From NCBI GenBank assembly GCA_003134765.1, contig PLCM01000017.1, positions 1 to 64,000 on the forward strand: DNA of 64,000 bases, read 5' to 3'. The notes below the pieces were generated by a model that saw only the letters and a list, made by a program, of their open reading frames with translations, did not search any database and had not been told where the DNA came from. Numbering within the stretch: the stretch's first letter is position 1; each line of letters starts with the position of its first letter. A program made the translations under genes and the position numbers. This DNA is from Spartobacteria bacterium. Its GTDB lineage: Bacteria > Verrucomicrobiota > Verrucomicrobiia > Chthoniobacterales > UBA10450. Below are positions 8,185 to 16,791 of this stretch, piece by piece.

Positions 8185-8220
8185 TACGGAATCGACGTGA
8201 TGATCCCAAAATAGGGTAAC

Positions 8221-8238
8221 AATATACTTGACAGACCG
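8221..8238 (+). repeat. Left terminal inverted repeat of the IS1595-type element
   Basis: AATATACTTGACAGACCG; an exact reverse complement lies at 11223-11240. It contains a TTGACA-like sequence that could also serve as a -35 box. Confidence 0.8.
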
Positions 8239-8281
8239 TGGCCGAGGTCGATTTTACTGCCTCCGCCGTGACAGCAGAAGC

Positions 8282-8443
8282 TTACGCTTCTGTCGATTCT
8301 TCTTCGGTCGCTTTGGCCGCTGGACTAGGCGTTTTGGCGACGCGCCTTACCAGCGCTTCAAAGCGCTTTGCAGCGCTAGAGCCTTCGCTGGCGTCTTGGG
8401 CCAGCCGCTCAAGCGTTTCTTCGCGTGTTTCAGTTTTCTTCAT
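8282..8443 (-). CDS. Small hydrophilic passenger protein, 53 residues
   Basis: The protein reads MKKTETREETLERLAQ... and ends EEESTEA: charged, alanine-rich, helical, without membrane segments. Its ATG comes 3 bases after the stop of the preceding passenger gene (TGACCAATG), so it is the last gene of the transposon operon. Codon pattern and coupling argue for a real gene; the opposite-strand reading frame here is a shadow. Function unknown; a small DNA- or transposase-associated protein is possible but unproven. Confidence 0.5.
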   Translation of the reverse strand: MKKTETREETLERLAQDASEGSSAAKRFEALVRRVAKTPSPAAKATEEESTEA

Positions 8444-8446
8444 TGG

Positions 8447-9322
8447 TCACTTAGCATAATTGCCTTCCTTGTATGTCACGAAACTAGCCGCGCTGGGGAT
8501 ATAAGCGTAACAAAAATCAGTGCTACCACCATCGTAGGTAATGGTTCCAAAAACGTAAACGGTAACTACTCCGTTCATAATCCAGTCAACGTTTTCTTGC
8601 TTCATAGGAATTGCCGAAATCACTTTCTCCTCAATTGGAGCACTGGGAACCACAACGCCAGCAGAGTCGATTCCGCCTATTTCGGCTTTCAAGAACTTCT
8701 CTACCGATGTTTCGTTAGTTATCACTATCCAAGTTTTAACGCGCGTGTTATTCGCCGGAGTTTTGCCGGCATTGGTAAGCGTGATATGCGCTTCAACAAA
8801 GTCACCAGCCTTGATTGGCCTTTGCAAAGTGGCACCTCTCGCCAGAACCCAGGGGCGCTGGTCGATTATCGCAGTTTCGCGGGCTTGTCGCACACCGTCT
8901 TCAGCCGCCTTTGCGGACTTTGTCGAAGCATCGGCGGCTTGTTCGGTGATCTTCAAGCCATCCCTCATGTAGTCGGCTTGCTGCCGCATGGCGCGATATT
9001 GCAGGAACGCAAGGATGGCGAGAATCCCAGTAAACAAAGTGACGAGCGCAGCGTTCCACCGATTAAACGGCGGTTCATAACCGCGCTCGCCGCTATCCCG
9101 ATCGCGTGCTTTCTCTGCTGGTTGGGGCTGCGACTGGTTGACCACGGGTGGTATGTGCTCGGATGGGGTCTCGGTTGGTTTGGCGTTAGTTTGTTCATCG
9201 CCGCTGACCTGCTGGTTTTTGTTACCCGGTTCCGATGGAGTTGGGGGTGGTGGTTGTGACTGCGCCACTAGCAATGCGGTTAGGCTGGCGAGAATCAGTG
9301 TCAGCAGAAGCTGCTTTTTCAT
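8447..9322 (-). CDS. Transposon passenger membrane protein of unknown function
   Basis: A 291-residue protein starting MKKQLLLTLILASLTALLVA (signal or first membrane segment), then a Pro/Gln-rich spacer, a second membrane segment at about 90-108 (LVTLFTGILAILAFLQYRAM), and a helical stretch of AADAST-KSAKAAEDG repeats. The C-terminal domain begins IIDQRPWV and contains TNAGKTPANNTRV, a pattern I know from many uncharacterised bacterial membrane proteins. ATG at 9322 is preferred over one 24 bases upstream because of the signal sequence. It lies between the 275-residue passenger and the 53-residue gene. Confidence 0.65.
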   Translation of the reverse strand: MKKQLLLTLILASLTALLVAQSQPPPPTPSEPGNKNQQVSGDEQTNAKPTETPSEHIPPVVNQSQPQPAEKARDRDSGERGYEPPFNRWNAALVTLFTGILAILAFLQYRAMRQQADYMRDGLKITEQAADASTKSAKAAEDGVRQARETAIIDQRPWVLARGATLQRPIKAGDFVEAHITLTNAGKTPANNTRVKTWIVITNETSVEKFLKAEIGGIDSAGVVVPSAPIEEKVISAIPMKQENVDWIMNGVVTVYVFGTITYDGGSTDFCYAYIPSAASFVTYKEGNYAK

Positions 9323-9383
9323 GGATACGCCTACGCCGTTTGGCACGTCGCAAGCGTTTCTTCCAGCGTCTCAATGTTCTTAC

Positions 9384-10211
9384 TCATTCGTCTGTCTTAC
9401 GTCCATTTATCTCGACCGTAATTCTAACGCGAGAACTGCTCTCTTTCCGAGATGGCAGTCCAACATCTCGGAAGGCTTTAACGATTGCATCCGCCTGTTT
9501 TGATTGTTGCTCGCTCGAATATCTAACCGTCACGCCGGGAGCAAAAGGAGGGAATGAGGTTCCCACTAGATTCATCTCCGTAATCTTCCAACTCCCGAAC
9601 GCATATCGCAACTTTTGGCACAGATTCATGGAATCGGCGTCGTCATACGTTACCAGATCAATCGACTCCTGTGTTGGCGCTGCTAACAGGGTCTTAAGCA
9701 ATTCTGCTTTCTGGTCAGGAAAAGCAATCGGCACGAGCGGAGCTGGTCCAAGATTAACTGTTCCGCCTTCATTAATGCCAACAAAACCCCTGTTAGGCGC
9801 ATTGTTGCTAATGTTGATGTTGGGTTTGTCGTCTTTATTCATGGGCGTCGGGGTTGGCTCTAACGTTGGGGCTGGATGGTTGTCTAAGTCTTTTGGAGGT
9901 GGTGATACTGTAAAGCGACCAGAGGGGGCGACATGCTCCATGAGCGTGAGCCAAATTACCCAAAAGAGAAGGGTAATTCCTACTCCAGCCCCGAACATGA
10001 CTCCTCTCAAGCTTCTGTTAAGAAGGTACGCGACCAAAAGCAGTATTAGCCCAATGGCGAGGCCGCAGACGATGTTTTGCACCCATGAACCGGCAAGAAG
10101 ATCATGAAACACTTTACTCAAAGCATTCCTCCGGTGGTCGGCTAAATTGTCGCCTTCTTTTTTATGGCGGGCGTGCTTGTGGGCATGTGCCTTGTCTTTC
10201 TTACTTCTCAT
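9384..10211 (-). CDS. Transposon passenger membrane protein of unknown function
   Basis: A 275-residue protein with a basic His/Lys-rich start, two adjacent membrane segments (about 46-64 and 69-90), a Pro-rich linker, the motif NINISNNAPNRGFVGINEGG, then a soluble C-terminal domain of about 115 residues with a nucleotide-hydrolase-free appearance. It begins 9 bp after the transposase stop, in the same operon. The soluble part may sense or bind something, but no family is recognised. Confidence 0.65.
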   Translation of the reverse strand: MRSKKDKAHAHKHARHKKEGDNLADHRRNALSKVFHDLLAGSWVQNIVCGLAIGLILLLVAYLLNRSLRGVMFGAGVGITLLFWVIWLTLMEHVAPSGRFTVSPPPKDLDNHPAPTLEPTPTPMNKDDKPNINISNNAPNRGFVGINEGGTVNLGPAPLVPIAFPDQKAELLKTLLAAPTQESIDLVTYDDADSMNLCQKLRYAFGSWKITEMNLVGTSFPPFAPGVTVRYSSEQQSKQADAIVKAFRDVGLPSRKESSSRVRITVEINGRKTDE

Positions 10212-10220
10212 TAAATGCGC

Positions 10221-11199
10221 TTACACCGTCTGCCACGTCTCCGTTGTCGGGTAGGGACCATCACCGCCCTCAGCCGCGATGAGCTTCGCATACTTCAAGC
10301 TCTTGCCGACTACGCCAGCGAGCGCCTTAATGAACCGGCCTTGGTCATCATCCTTGCGCTCGTTAAACTGAAACGCTTGTTCGTCCAGATACCGGAACAA
10401 ATGAAAAGGCTCGACGTTTACATACGTCCCTTTCAGGGCGCGTTTCAGAAGGCTCCAAAAGTTTTCAAGTCCGCTCGTATGCACGTGGCCTTTCGCGTAG
10501 CACTCGGCATGGTCAATAACCTTGTGCGCATAGTCATCGAGCAAGCCGGTGTAAGACTGCAACGCATCGGTAAAGACTTCCGATCCATTCAATACGTATT
10601 CGCGGACGTTACCCTGCAATTCGGCCTTCCGCATGTTGCCTACTACCTTCAATTTCACGCGAGACGCCTTCTCGTTCGTGGTTCGTTCAAGCAAAGCCCT
10701 GAACAGCCGTCATGGAGGCATAGCCAGTGCCCTTGGCTCTCCGCTTGCCTTTGTGAATATTGCGAGCCTTGGCTCCGATGAACGTCTCGTCTGCCTCAAC
10801 GCGCCCGCTCATTTTATCTATCGACCCGTCCTGCATCGCGAGGCGGATACGTTGCAGCATGAACCACGCGGTTTTCTGAGTCACGCCAAGCGCGCGGTGC
10901 AGTTCGTAGGAACTGACTCCGTTCTTGCAGTTGGACGCCAGCCACATCGCAGGCAGCCACTTGTCCAAGCCAATCGGGGAATCCTCAAAGATCGTCCCAA
11001 CCTTGGCGGAAAACTTTTGCTTCGCGTGTGGCGTGCGGCATTTCCAGACCTTCGCGTTTTCGAGGAACGTCACCTTGTCCGAATTGCAGCGCGGGCAACG
11101 CACTCCTTTAGGCCAGCGAATCTGTTTGAAGAACTCAAAAGCGTTCTCGGGATTGCTGAAATACGTTACCGCTTCCAAAAGGGTTTCCGGTGCTTGCAT
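10221..11199 (-). pseudogene. IS1595-family (ISXO2-like) transposase, frameshifted
   Basis: The first part (11199-10687) has the zinc ribbon CPRCNSDKV...WKC and the first catalytic aspartate in RVEADETFIG. The second part (10694-10221) carries the second aspartate in EVFTDALQSY and the last acidic residue in HTSGLENFWSLLKR. The two lie in different frames, joined near 10690-10712, where ...MTAV should run into ALLERTT. The shift is +1 and no classic slippery heptamer is present, so a one-base indel (inactivating, or an assembly error) is more likely than programmed frameshifting. Confidence 0.8.
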
Positions 11200-11327
11200 A
11201 CGGGGAGAATACCAGAGTGAAACGGTCTGTCAAGTATATTATTGTCGGAGTTAGGGAGCCCTTCGCTAGGTCTACGTCGGAGGGATACCTTTTTTCTTTT
11301 TCGTTTATATTCATTGTTTTTTATCAT
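11166..11327 (-). CDS. Short basic ORF with strong ribosome site, probably truncated by the transposon
   Basis: The ATG at 11327 follows a near-perfect Shine-Dalgarno sequence (AAGGAGGAGATAACC). It encodes MIKNNEYKRKRKKVSLRRRP and then runs across the right end of the IS1595-type element to a stop at 11166. The first 30 codons belong to DNA outside the transposon, so an original gene downstream of the large recombinase was probably interrupted here. Original product unknown. Confidence 0.35.
   Translation of the reverse strand: MIKNNEYKRKRKKVSLRRRPSEGLPNSDNNILDRPFHSGILPVCKHRKPFWKR
11223..11240 (-). repeat. Right terminal inverted repeat of the IS1595-type element
   Basis: CGGTCTGTCAAGTATATT, exact complement of 8221-8238. 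Confidence 0.8.
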
Positions 11328-11381
11328 GGTTATCTCCTCCTTCCCTTTCTTATTCGTACGGATTCCGAGTTACGCAACCAA

Positions 11382-13028
11382 CTATTTTGTGTAGTGCGAG
11401 CCGACCGCCACCGGGGAAATCAGCACCTTAATATTTTCGTCGTTAACGTCTACGAACGCTCTTTCTCCGTTTTTGAATGTCACGAGAAATCCCTTCTGAC
11501 TCTTTACAGGCTTCTTTGTGCCGTTAGGGAATAAATCGAGCCTTTCAACGATCTTCGCGATTTCACTCCGTAAGCTTGCGCGGGTCTCTAGGTCATTTCC
11601 CTTAACGAGTTTTTTGAAGTCTTTCTTTGCGACAAAACTTGTAGCGCTTTGCGCCTTTGCTCGGTCTATCTCTTTCTTCTTTTGAGCAATCGCGTTCGCG
11701 TTCTCCTTGTCGAGTCTAACAAGTTCGGCATTTAGAACGCCCGCACTGAAGCTCCGAGCGTTATTGCGTTCGATCCTCCTCAGACTATCTAACGACGCTT
11801 CGAGAGCCTTGACCGTGTCAGATGCCGACGATTTCTTGTCTTCGTACATTTCCGTCAGGGTTTCCCAATCCGCTTCCGTTATATATTCGAGAAACAGGTC
11901 TTCAAACTCGCTATAACTCCAGCCGCACACGCTCGCGTTCTTCTGTAGTCTAGGAGCATCGCTGTAGAGATACGTCCTGTTCCCACTCCTAACGAATTTC
12001 ATCTTCGCTCCTGAGTAACCATCGAAGGCAATGTGAGTAAACAGGTTTGAAATGCCTTGTCCGATTGCTCCTGTGTTCTTTGTCTGTACCACGCTGCACT
12101 GAAGGAACTGCTCAGGCTTTATGATTGCCGGGTAATAGTGTTCGATTACGGGGCCATCTTCAACCCTCTTGCCGTTGACCTTTTTGTATCTCTGGTACTC
12201 GCCAAGTACCGCGCGGTTTTTCAAGATTTTTTGAATGTATGTGTCTTGCCAGGTCTTCGACTTTCCCCACGTTGGAACTTGTTTGCTGTTTAATTCCGCT
12301 GCGATTCGAATCTTTTTACGAGTCGCACCGCCGTTTAGGTGTGTAGCGATTGCCTTTCTGCCGAGGCCTCTCTCCTTCAAGTTGAAGATTTCCCTAAGGA
12401 CGGCGTAGCGACCATCTCTTTCTTCGAAGTGGCCACCGCGCATTTTGCCGTTGATGTTTTGCCGTCCGACGACGCGCAACCAGAGAGGAACCTTCGTGGT
12501 CGCTATTTCGCCCGCCGCTGCGTTCTCTTTTTTCTCCTTCCAAATCCACGCGAGCCTAGCGCCTAAATCTTTCGAGAAGCGATTGGCGGCGAACAGACCC
12601 CCGACGCTGATGTACAGTTGCGAGATTTCTTCGTTTACTTTCTGCTCTGTAAAAACTTGCCTCTCATAAACTGTGTGGATCTCGATCCCGTAGGAGAGGA
12701 TATCGAGAAAGAGTCGCACAGCTTTGCTAGGCTCTAGACGTGAGAGGCGATCTAACTTCTCCACGAGCAACGCACTGCCACGAGGAATTTTCCCTGCCTT
12801 TGCCAGTTGCAGAAAGCCGTCTAGGGCGCTGCCTTTCTGGATGTGCTTTCCTGTGGAGCCTGAAACTTTTAACGCAGTGATGCGCGTTTTTTCGTCAAGA
12901 ATAAGGCCGTTGTCTTTTGCGTATTGTTCTGTGATTTGAGTCTGTCGCCTAACGGATGAAGAAAGCTCCTGCTTCTTCGAGGAGAAACGAATAAAGGAGT
13001 ACGCGATTTTAGGCGATTGACTGCTCAT
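11382..13028 (-). CDS. Large serine recombinase
   Basis: A 548-residue site-specific recombinase. The N-terminal resolvase domain has YSFIRFSSKKQELSSSVRRQ (catalytic serine in RFSS), LLVEKLDRLSR and the E-helix region. A recombinase DNA-binding domain (about 180-300; REIFNLKERGLGRKAIATHLN, TWQDTYIQKILKNRAVLGEYQ), a shortened zinc-ribbon region and a coiled-coil stretch (about 390-470) follow. This is the order of phage- and island-type integrases. Its ATG overlaps the stop of the gene at 13025-13432 (ATGA), which suggests the recombinase integrated there. Base composition is more AT-rich than the flanks, consistent with transfer. Confidence 0.85.
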   Translation of the reverse strand: MSSQSPKIAYSFIRFSSKKQELSSSVRRQTQITEQYAKDNGLILDEKTRITALKVSGSTGKHIQKGSALDGFLQLAKAGKIPRGSALLVEKLDRLSRLEPSKAVRLFLDILSYGIEIHTVYERQVFTEQKVNEEISQLYISVGGLFAANRFSKDLGARLAWIWKEKKENAAAGEIATTKVPLWLRVVGRQNINGKMRGGHFEERDGRYAVLREIFNLKERGLGRKAIATHLNGGATRKKIRIAAELNSKQVPTWGKSKTWQDTYIQKILKNRAVLGEYQRYKKVNGKRVEDGPVIEHYYPAIIKPEQFLQCSVVQTKNTGAIGQGISNLFTHIAFDGYSGAKMKFVRSGNRTYLYSDAPRLQKNASVCGWSYSEFEDLFLEYITEADWETLTEMYEDKKSSASDTVKALEASLDSLRRIERNNARSFSAGVLNAELVRLDKENANAIAQKKKEIDRAKAQSATSFVAKKDFKKLVKGNDLETRASLRSEIAKIVERLDLFPNGTKKPVKSQKGFLVTFKNGERAFVDVNDENIKVLISPVAVGSHYTK

Positions 13029-13432
13029 TCCCGCACCTTACGCGAAAGGTGATACATTGTCACGATCTTGTGAAAGAAGGTTTCCAGCGGCACATCCTTC
13101 GGTTGCAACGAACTGTCCGCGGGTTGCATCAGAAGCGTCCCGTTTTGCCAGCGGTTCGCGAGCCCTTCAACGATAACGTCTTTCTTTTCCAACCCGAGCG
13201 CCTCCACCGTCGCGTGCGCCGTTTCCCGGATCAGATTCGTCAGTGGAATTTGCAGCTCGCTCAGGGTCGCGGTTGGCTCGGCGGGTTGCAGGTCGCTTGA
13301 AGCCGGGGCGAGGGTCCGCGGCGCGTCATCGAATGCGATCTCGGCCGTGTGCTCGGTCAACGACCGGACGATTCCCGTGCCGTATTGCGGATGCCGCACC
13401 TTCATGCCGATGTGGAGAGATTCGATGTTCAC
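13025..13432 (-). CDS. Conserved protein with Tudor/SH3-like start, probably truncated at the C-terminus
   Basis: A 135-residue protein starting MNIESLHIGMKVRHPQYGTG, a small beta-barrel motif (VRHPQYGTGIVRSL) of the type found in CarD/UvrD-tail-like domains. The rest (LETFFHKIVTMYHLSRKVRE) ends abruptly at the recombinase start. From memory of similar verrucomicrobial proteins, FFHKIV is normally followed by a longer helical tail, so the last about 10 residues are probably new sequence made by island insertion. Function unknown. Confidence 0.6.
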   Translation of the reverse strand: MNIESLHIGMKVRHPQYGTGIVRSLTEHTAEIAFDDAPRTLAPASSDLQPAEPTATLSELQIPLTNLIRETAHATVEALGLEKKDVIVEGLANRWQNGTLLMQPADSSLQPKDVPLETFFHKIVTMYHLSRKVRE

Positions 13433-13464
13433 GATTGGATCAACCTGCGAGATGAGCGCGAGAA

Positions 13465-13590
13465 GTGCAATGGTGGATCGAGCGCGAGCTTGCCGTGAGC
13501 GAAATCGAATGGGTCGCTCGATGCTTTATTTCCCGGCTTCGCCGGCATTGTTTGCCATCGAGCGACGGAGCGCTCGATCCACCTCTCTTA
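13465..13590. repeat. Imperfect inverted repeat in intergenic spacer
   Basis: GGTGGATCGAGCG near 13471 is complementary to CGCTCGATCCACC near 13571, with a loop of about 90 bases. A related, less regular sequence lies at 16190-16310, so this is one of the dispersed palindromic families of this genome. Confidence 0.5.
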
Positions 13591-13641
13591 CGCTTTTTCA
13601 TTGTCCCCCCCTGAAGGCAAACTCATGCTCGCCCCTGTCGG

Positions 13642-14952
13642 ATGACTAGCACGATCGATCCGCCGCATCCGCCCGGCTTCCGCGCCCGCCGCGGCCTGAA
13701 CTGGGTCTCCATCGGCCTGCTCTACACGTCGTTCTACATGTGCCGCTACAACTTCGCGATCGCGAACAAATCGATCAGCGAAGAGTTCCATTTTTCGAAG
13801 GAGCAGATGGGATACATCATCACAACGGTGATGCTGGCGTATGGTTGCGGACAGATCATCAACGGGCTCCTGACGGATCGGATCGGAGGGAAACGTGCGA
13901 TGTTGATCGGGGCTGCCGGCACCGTCCTTGGCAACCTCGCGTTTGGGACTGCTTCCTTCTGGGGTCTGCTTCCGTTGTTTGTCGTCATTCGCGGCATCGA
14001 CCAATATTCCCAGGCCTTTGGTGCGCCGGGCATGATCAAAATCAATGCGGCTTGGTTCCGCCCGAAAGAGCGCGGCCGTTTCGCAGGCATTTTCGGTTTC
14101 ATGATTAATCTCGGCCGCTTCGGGATTAACTGGCTTGGACCTGCATTGCTCGGCGGTTTTGCTTTTCTCGGGATGTTGCAGGTGCCGCCGTTGCATTGGC
14201 GATGGCTGTTTTGGGTCCCGGCGGGAATTGCCACGGTCGTCGGTCTCGTCTTCGCCTTTGTGGTGAAGGAGACGCCCGAGGAAGCGGGATTCCCGAAAGT
14301 GAATCCGGAGGACGCGAGCAAGGATGAGATTACCGCACCACTCAAGGATGTGTTTCGCGCGATCGCCGGTAACCGGGTCGTTTGGATCGTCGCTCTCGCG
14401 TACGCCTGCACTGGTCCCGTGCGGCAGGCAGTCGACCAGTGGTTTCCTCGTTTCTTGCAGGACGTGCATCATGTTGATCTCGACTCCGGCAGATTCGCCT
14501 TGATCGGTTTCATGTTGCCGCTGGTCGCGTCGCTCGGGTCCCTCCTTTCGGGTTACATTTCCGATGTTGTTTTCGGCGGAAGGCGCGCCCCGGTGGCAGC
14601 CGGACTCTACTTCCTGGAGACGACCCTGATCCTGACGGCGGCGCAATTCCATTCAGCCAACGCCGCCATCGTCTTCCTCATTCTGATTTCGCTGACGGCC
14701 AACGCGACCCATTCGATTCTCGGCACCGCTGCCGCGATGGATATTGGAGGGGCGAAGATGGCGGGATTCGCTTCGGGGTTGATCGATTCGTTTCAATATT
14801 TCGGCGCCAGCCTGGCCGGCATGGTCCTTGGCGGATTGCTCGATAAAAGCTGGGACTATTACTTCTATTTTATGGCGCCGTTCGGAATTATCGGCGGCCT
14901 GTTGATGGTCTCGATCCTGGGCAAAGTTTCCCTCGCGAAGCCGGCCAAGTAG
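13642..14952 (+). CDS. MFS transporter, organophosphate:phosphate antiporter-like
   Basis: A 436-residue membrane protein with about 12 hydrophobic segments. The first is followed by YTSFYMCRYNFAIANKSI, the signature region of GlpT/UhpT-type antiporters, and the loop GLLTDRIGGKRAM matches the MFS motif between segments 2 and 3. It probably exchanges a phosphorylated metabolite for phosphate across the inner membrane; the substrate cannot be told from sequence. It stands alone, divergent from the truncated gene to the left and convergent with the radical SAM gene to the right. Confidence 0.8.
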   Translation: MTSTIDPPHPPGFRARRGLNWVSIGLLYTSFYMCRYNFAIANKSISEEFHFSKEQMGYIITTVMLAYGCGQIINGLLTDRIGGKRAMLIGAAGTVLGNLAFGTASFWGLLPLFVVIRGIDQYSQAFGAPGMIKINAAWFRPKERGRFAGIFGFMINLGRFGINWLGPALLGGFAFLGMLQVPPLHWRWLFWVPAGIATVVGLVFAFVVKETPEEAGFPKVNPEDASKDEITAPLKDVFRAIAGNRVVWIVALAYACTGPVRQAVDQWFPRFLQDVHHVDLDSGRFALIGFMLPLVASLGSLLSGYISDVVFGGRRAPVAAGLYFLETTLILTAAQFHSANAAIVFLILISLTANATHSILGTAAAMDIGGAKMAGFASGLIDSFQYFGASLAGMVLGGLLDKSWDYYFYFMAPFGIIGGLLMVSILGKVSLAKPAK

Positions 14953-15021
14953 CCGGCGCTCTCTTTTGCGTCCCATTTTGACTGGGGAATAATGGGACGA
15001 TACGGCGGTCGTCCCTCGATC

Positions 15022-16158
15022 TTAGGAAGGAAATAGTTGCAGCTGTTCGCGCGATCTGCGGAACGCCGCGGTCGACAACTCCGGCCGCCCGTTAATTCCA
15101 GCGCGGCGACAGGCCACCTCGAACATCGATCGGATTTGCTCTGCGAAAATTCCTTCGCCCCTGGTCCGCAAGCCCCAGCGAGAATCATTCATCTTCCCGC
15201 CCCGGATATGCCGGATCCTCGATAGCACTTTCTCTTTCTTCTCGGGGAAATGCTCGTCGAGCCAGTGCTCGAAGAGCGGAGCGATCGCCCACGGCAAACG
15301 GACAATGGTGTATCCGGCGAATTGCGCGCCAGCTTTTGCACAGGCTTCAACGATCTTCGGCACTTCATGATCGGTCAGGCCGGGAATAATCGGCGCCACC
15401 ATCATCCCAACCGGAATTCCCGCGGCTCGCAGCTTCGCGATGGCCTCAAGTCGGGCGGAGGGGGATGAAGTGCGCGGCTCGAGGACCCGTTGGAGGTTCG
15501 GATCGAGCGAAGTCACCGAAACATTCACCGCCGCGGCCTTGTGTTCAGCCAGTTCTCCCAACAGATCCAGATCGCGCGTCACCAGCCGATTCTTCGTAAT
15601 GATCGCGACCGGATTTCGAAATTTCGCCAGCACCTCGAGGCAACCGCGCGTAATCCGCAGCTTTCGCTCGACCGGCTGATAGGGATCGGTCACGCCACTC
15701 ATGACGAGCACCTTGGGCTCCCATTTCAGCGACGACAATTCTGCCTCGAGCAACTTTGGCGCGTCGGTTTTCACCATGATCTTGCTTTCGAAATCGAGCC
15801 CGGCCGACATTCCCAGATATTCATGAGTGGGTCGCGCAAAGCAGTAAATGCAGCCGTGTTCGCAGCCGCGATAAGGATTCACGCTCGTTTCAAAGCCGAC
15901 GTCCGGACTGTCGTTTCGCGAGATGATCGTCTTGGTGAGGTCGCGAAAGAACTGCGTCTCGGGTCGCGGCTTCTCTTCTTCTTCGCTCGTCGGATCGATT
16001 TGAACGACATCCGCGTCCCCGAGATCAACGTGCAGCTTCTCAAAGCGGTTCGCGGGGTTCCACGAAGCGCTTCGCCCGTGGATCGCAGGTGAGAATGGGG
16101 GAGCCTCCTCCACGATAGGGACAAACTTCTTTTTGACTCGTTTCCTCGGATTCGTCAC
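15022..16158 (-). CDS. PA0069-type radical SAM protein
   Basis: A 378-residue protein with the iron-sulphur cluster motif CEHGCIYC in NPYRGCEHGCIYCFARP, then SGVTDPYQPVE and VSVTSLDPNLQRVLEPR, typical of the PA0069 family related to spore photoproduct lyase. The enzymes use S-adenosylmethionine to generate a radical; their substrate in non-sporeformers is unsettled, with nucleic acid repair often proposed. Full length. It is convergent with the transporter gene. Confidence 0.9.
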   Translation of the reverse strand: MTNPRKRVKKKFVPIVEEAPPFSPAIHGRSASWNPANRFEKLHVDLGDADVVQIDPTSEEEEKPRPETQFFRDLTKTIISRNDSPDVGFETSVNPYRGCEHGCIYCFARPTHEYLGMSAGLDFESKIMVKTDAPKLLEAELSSLKWEPKVLVMSGVTDPYQPVERKLRITRGCLEVLAKFRNPVAIITKNRLVTRDLDLLGELAEHKAAAVNVSVTSLDPNLQRVLEPRTSSPSARLEAIAKLRAAGIPVGMMVAPIIPGLTDHEVPKIVEACAKAGAQFAGYTIVRLPWAIAPLFEHWLDEHFPEKKEKVLSRIRHIRGGKMNDSRWGLRTRGEGIFAEQIRSMFEVACRRAGINGRPELSTAAFRRSREQLQLFPS

Positions 16159-16355
16159 CGAACAAGTTCACATGAACATATCTGTTTGTCGAGGGGTGGA
16201 TCGGCCGCTCGGTCGGGCGATGCCAAAAGAAATGCGGCTCCGCCGCCAAATAGGAATCGAGCGGCCCTTCGACTTCGCTCAGGGCGGGCTCGCGCTCGAT
16301 CCATCTTGCTCGCCGCCACGACGGTGGCACAATTCTCGCGAAATCAAGAAACGCT

Positions 16356-16443
16356 GGAGGGGTGGTCGAGCGGTTGATGGCTCCGGTCTTGAAAACCGGC
16401 AGGGCGCAAGCCCTCGTGGGTTCGAATCCCACCCCCTCCGCCA
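16356..16443 (+). tRNA. tRNA-Ser (anticodon UGA)
   Basis: 88 nt including an encoded CCA. Acceptor GGAGGGG pairs with CCCCTCC, anticodon stem CCGGT/ACCGG encloses CTTGAAA with anticodon TGA, a long variable arm (AGGGCGCAAGCCCT) marks a class II tRNA, and the T arm is GTGGGTTCGAATCCCAC. Confidence 0.97.
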
Positions 16444-16791
16444 GATAATCACCTTTCGAAGTCTTTGAACCCGCCCAGTTATGGCGCGCACGAGCCAGGG
16501 GATGAGAACGCAGTTCGACTGGTGGGGCGCGTCACGCGCGAGGGTTACGATCCCGCTTCTGCGGGATCATTCTCCAGAGCCAAAGCGCAGCCTGGATAAT
16601 CCCACCCGGAGTTGTCGCACAAATTACAAAAAAACATTGACGTGAAAACTTCATCTGATTCAATCGCTCGCGATTGCATCCTATGTTTCAATGCAGATTC
16701 GAGCCAGGCGCGTTCGCAGAAAAGCCTGCAAAATGGCCATAGGATGAAAGCCTCAGGCACCAGGTTCACCTGATTTGAGTTTCTGAACCCT
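16444..16791. other. Intergenic region without a recognisable gene
   Basis: Contains a short hairpin (ATCCCGCTTCTGCGGGAT near 16550) without a T-tract and an AT-rich stretch around 16620-16690 that could hold the promoter of the collagen-like gene. No coding signal seen. Confidence 0.4.

Larger units (their letters stand above)
8221..11240 (-). mobile_element. IS1595-family transposon with passenger genes
   Basis: About 3.0 kb bounded by perfect 18-bp inverted repeats: AATATACTTGACAGACCG at 8221-8238 and its complement at 11223-11240. Inside, all on the minus strand, are an ISXO2-like transposase (frameshifted) and three tightly packed passenger genes. Outer bases next to the repeats differ between ends and no 8-bp target duplication is evident, so the exact ends are uncertain. 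IS1595 relatives with accessory genes are known, but these passengers are not ones I can name. Confidence 0.8.

Noticed and set aside
10687..10712. Programmed frameshifting in the transposase
   Set aside because: The shift is +1 and no slippery heptamer or clear stimulatory structure is seen.
8213..11250. Target-site duplication flanking the IS1595-type element
   Set aside because: The 8 bases outside the two repeats do not match, whichever boundary is tried.
1..13030. An integron integrase or attI with IntI
   Set aside because: No tyrosine recombinase with the R-H-R-Y set is present; the recombinases here are serine type.
13588..14652. 354-codon frame antisense to the MFS transporter
   Set aside because: Charged low-complexity product; the sense frame has clear transporter motifs.
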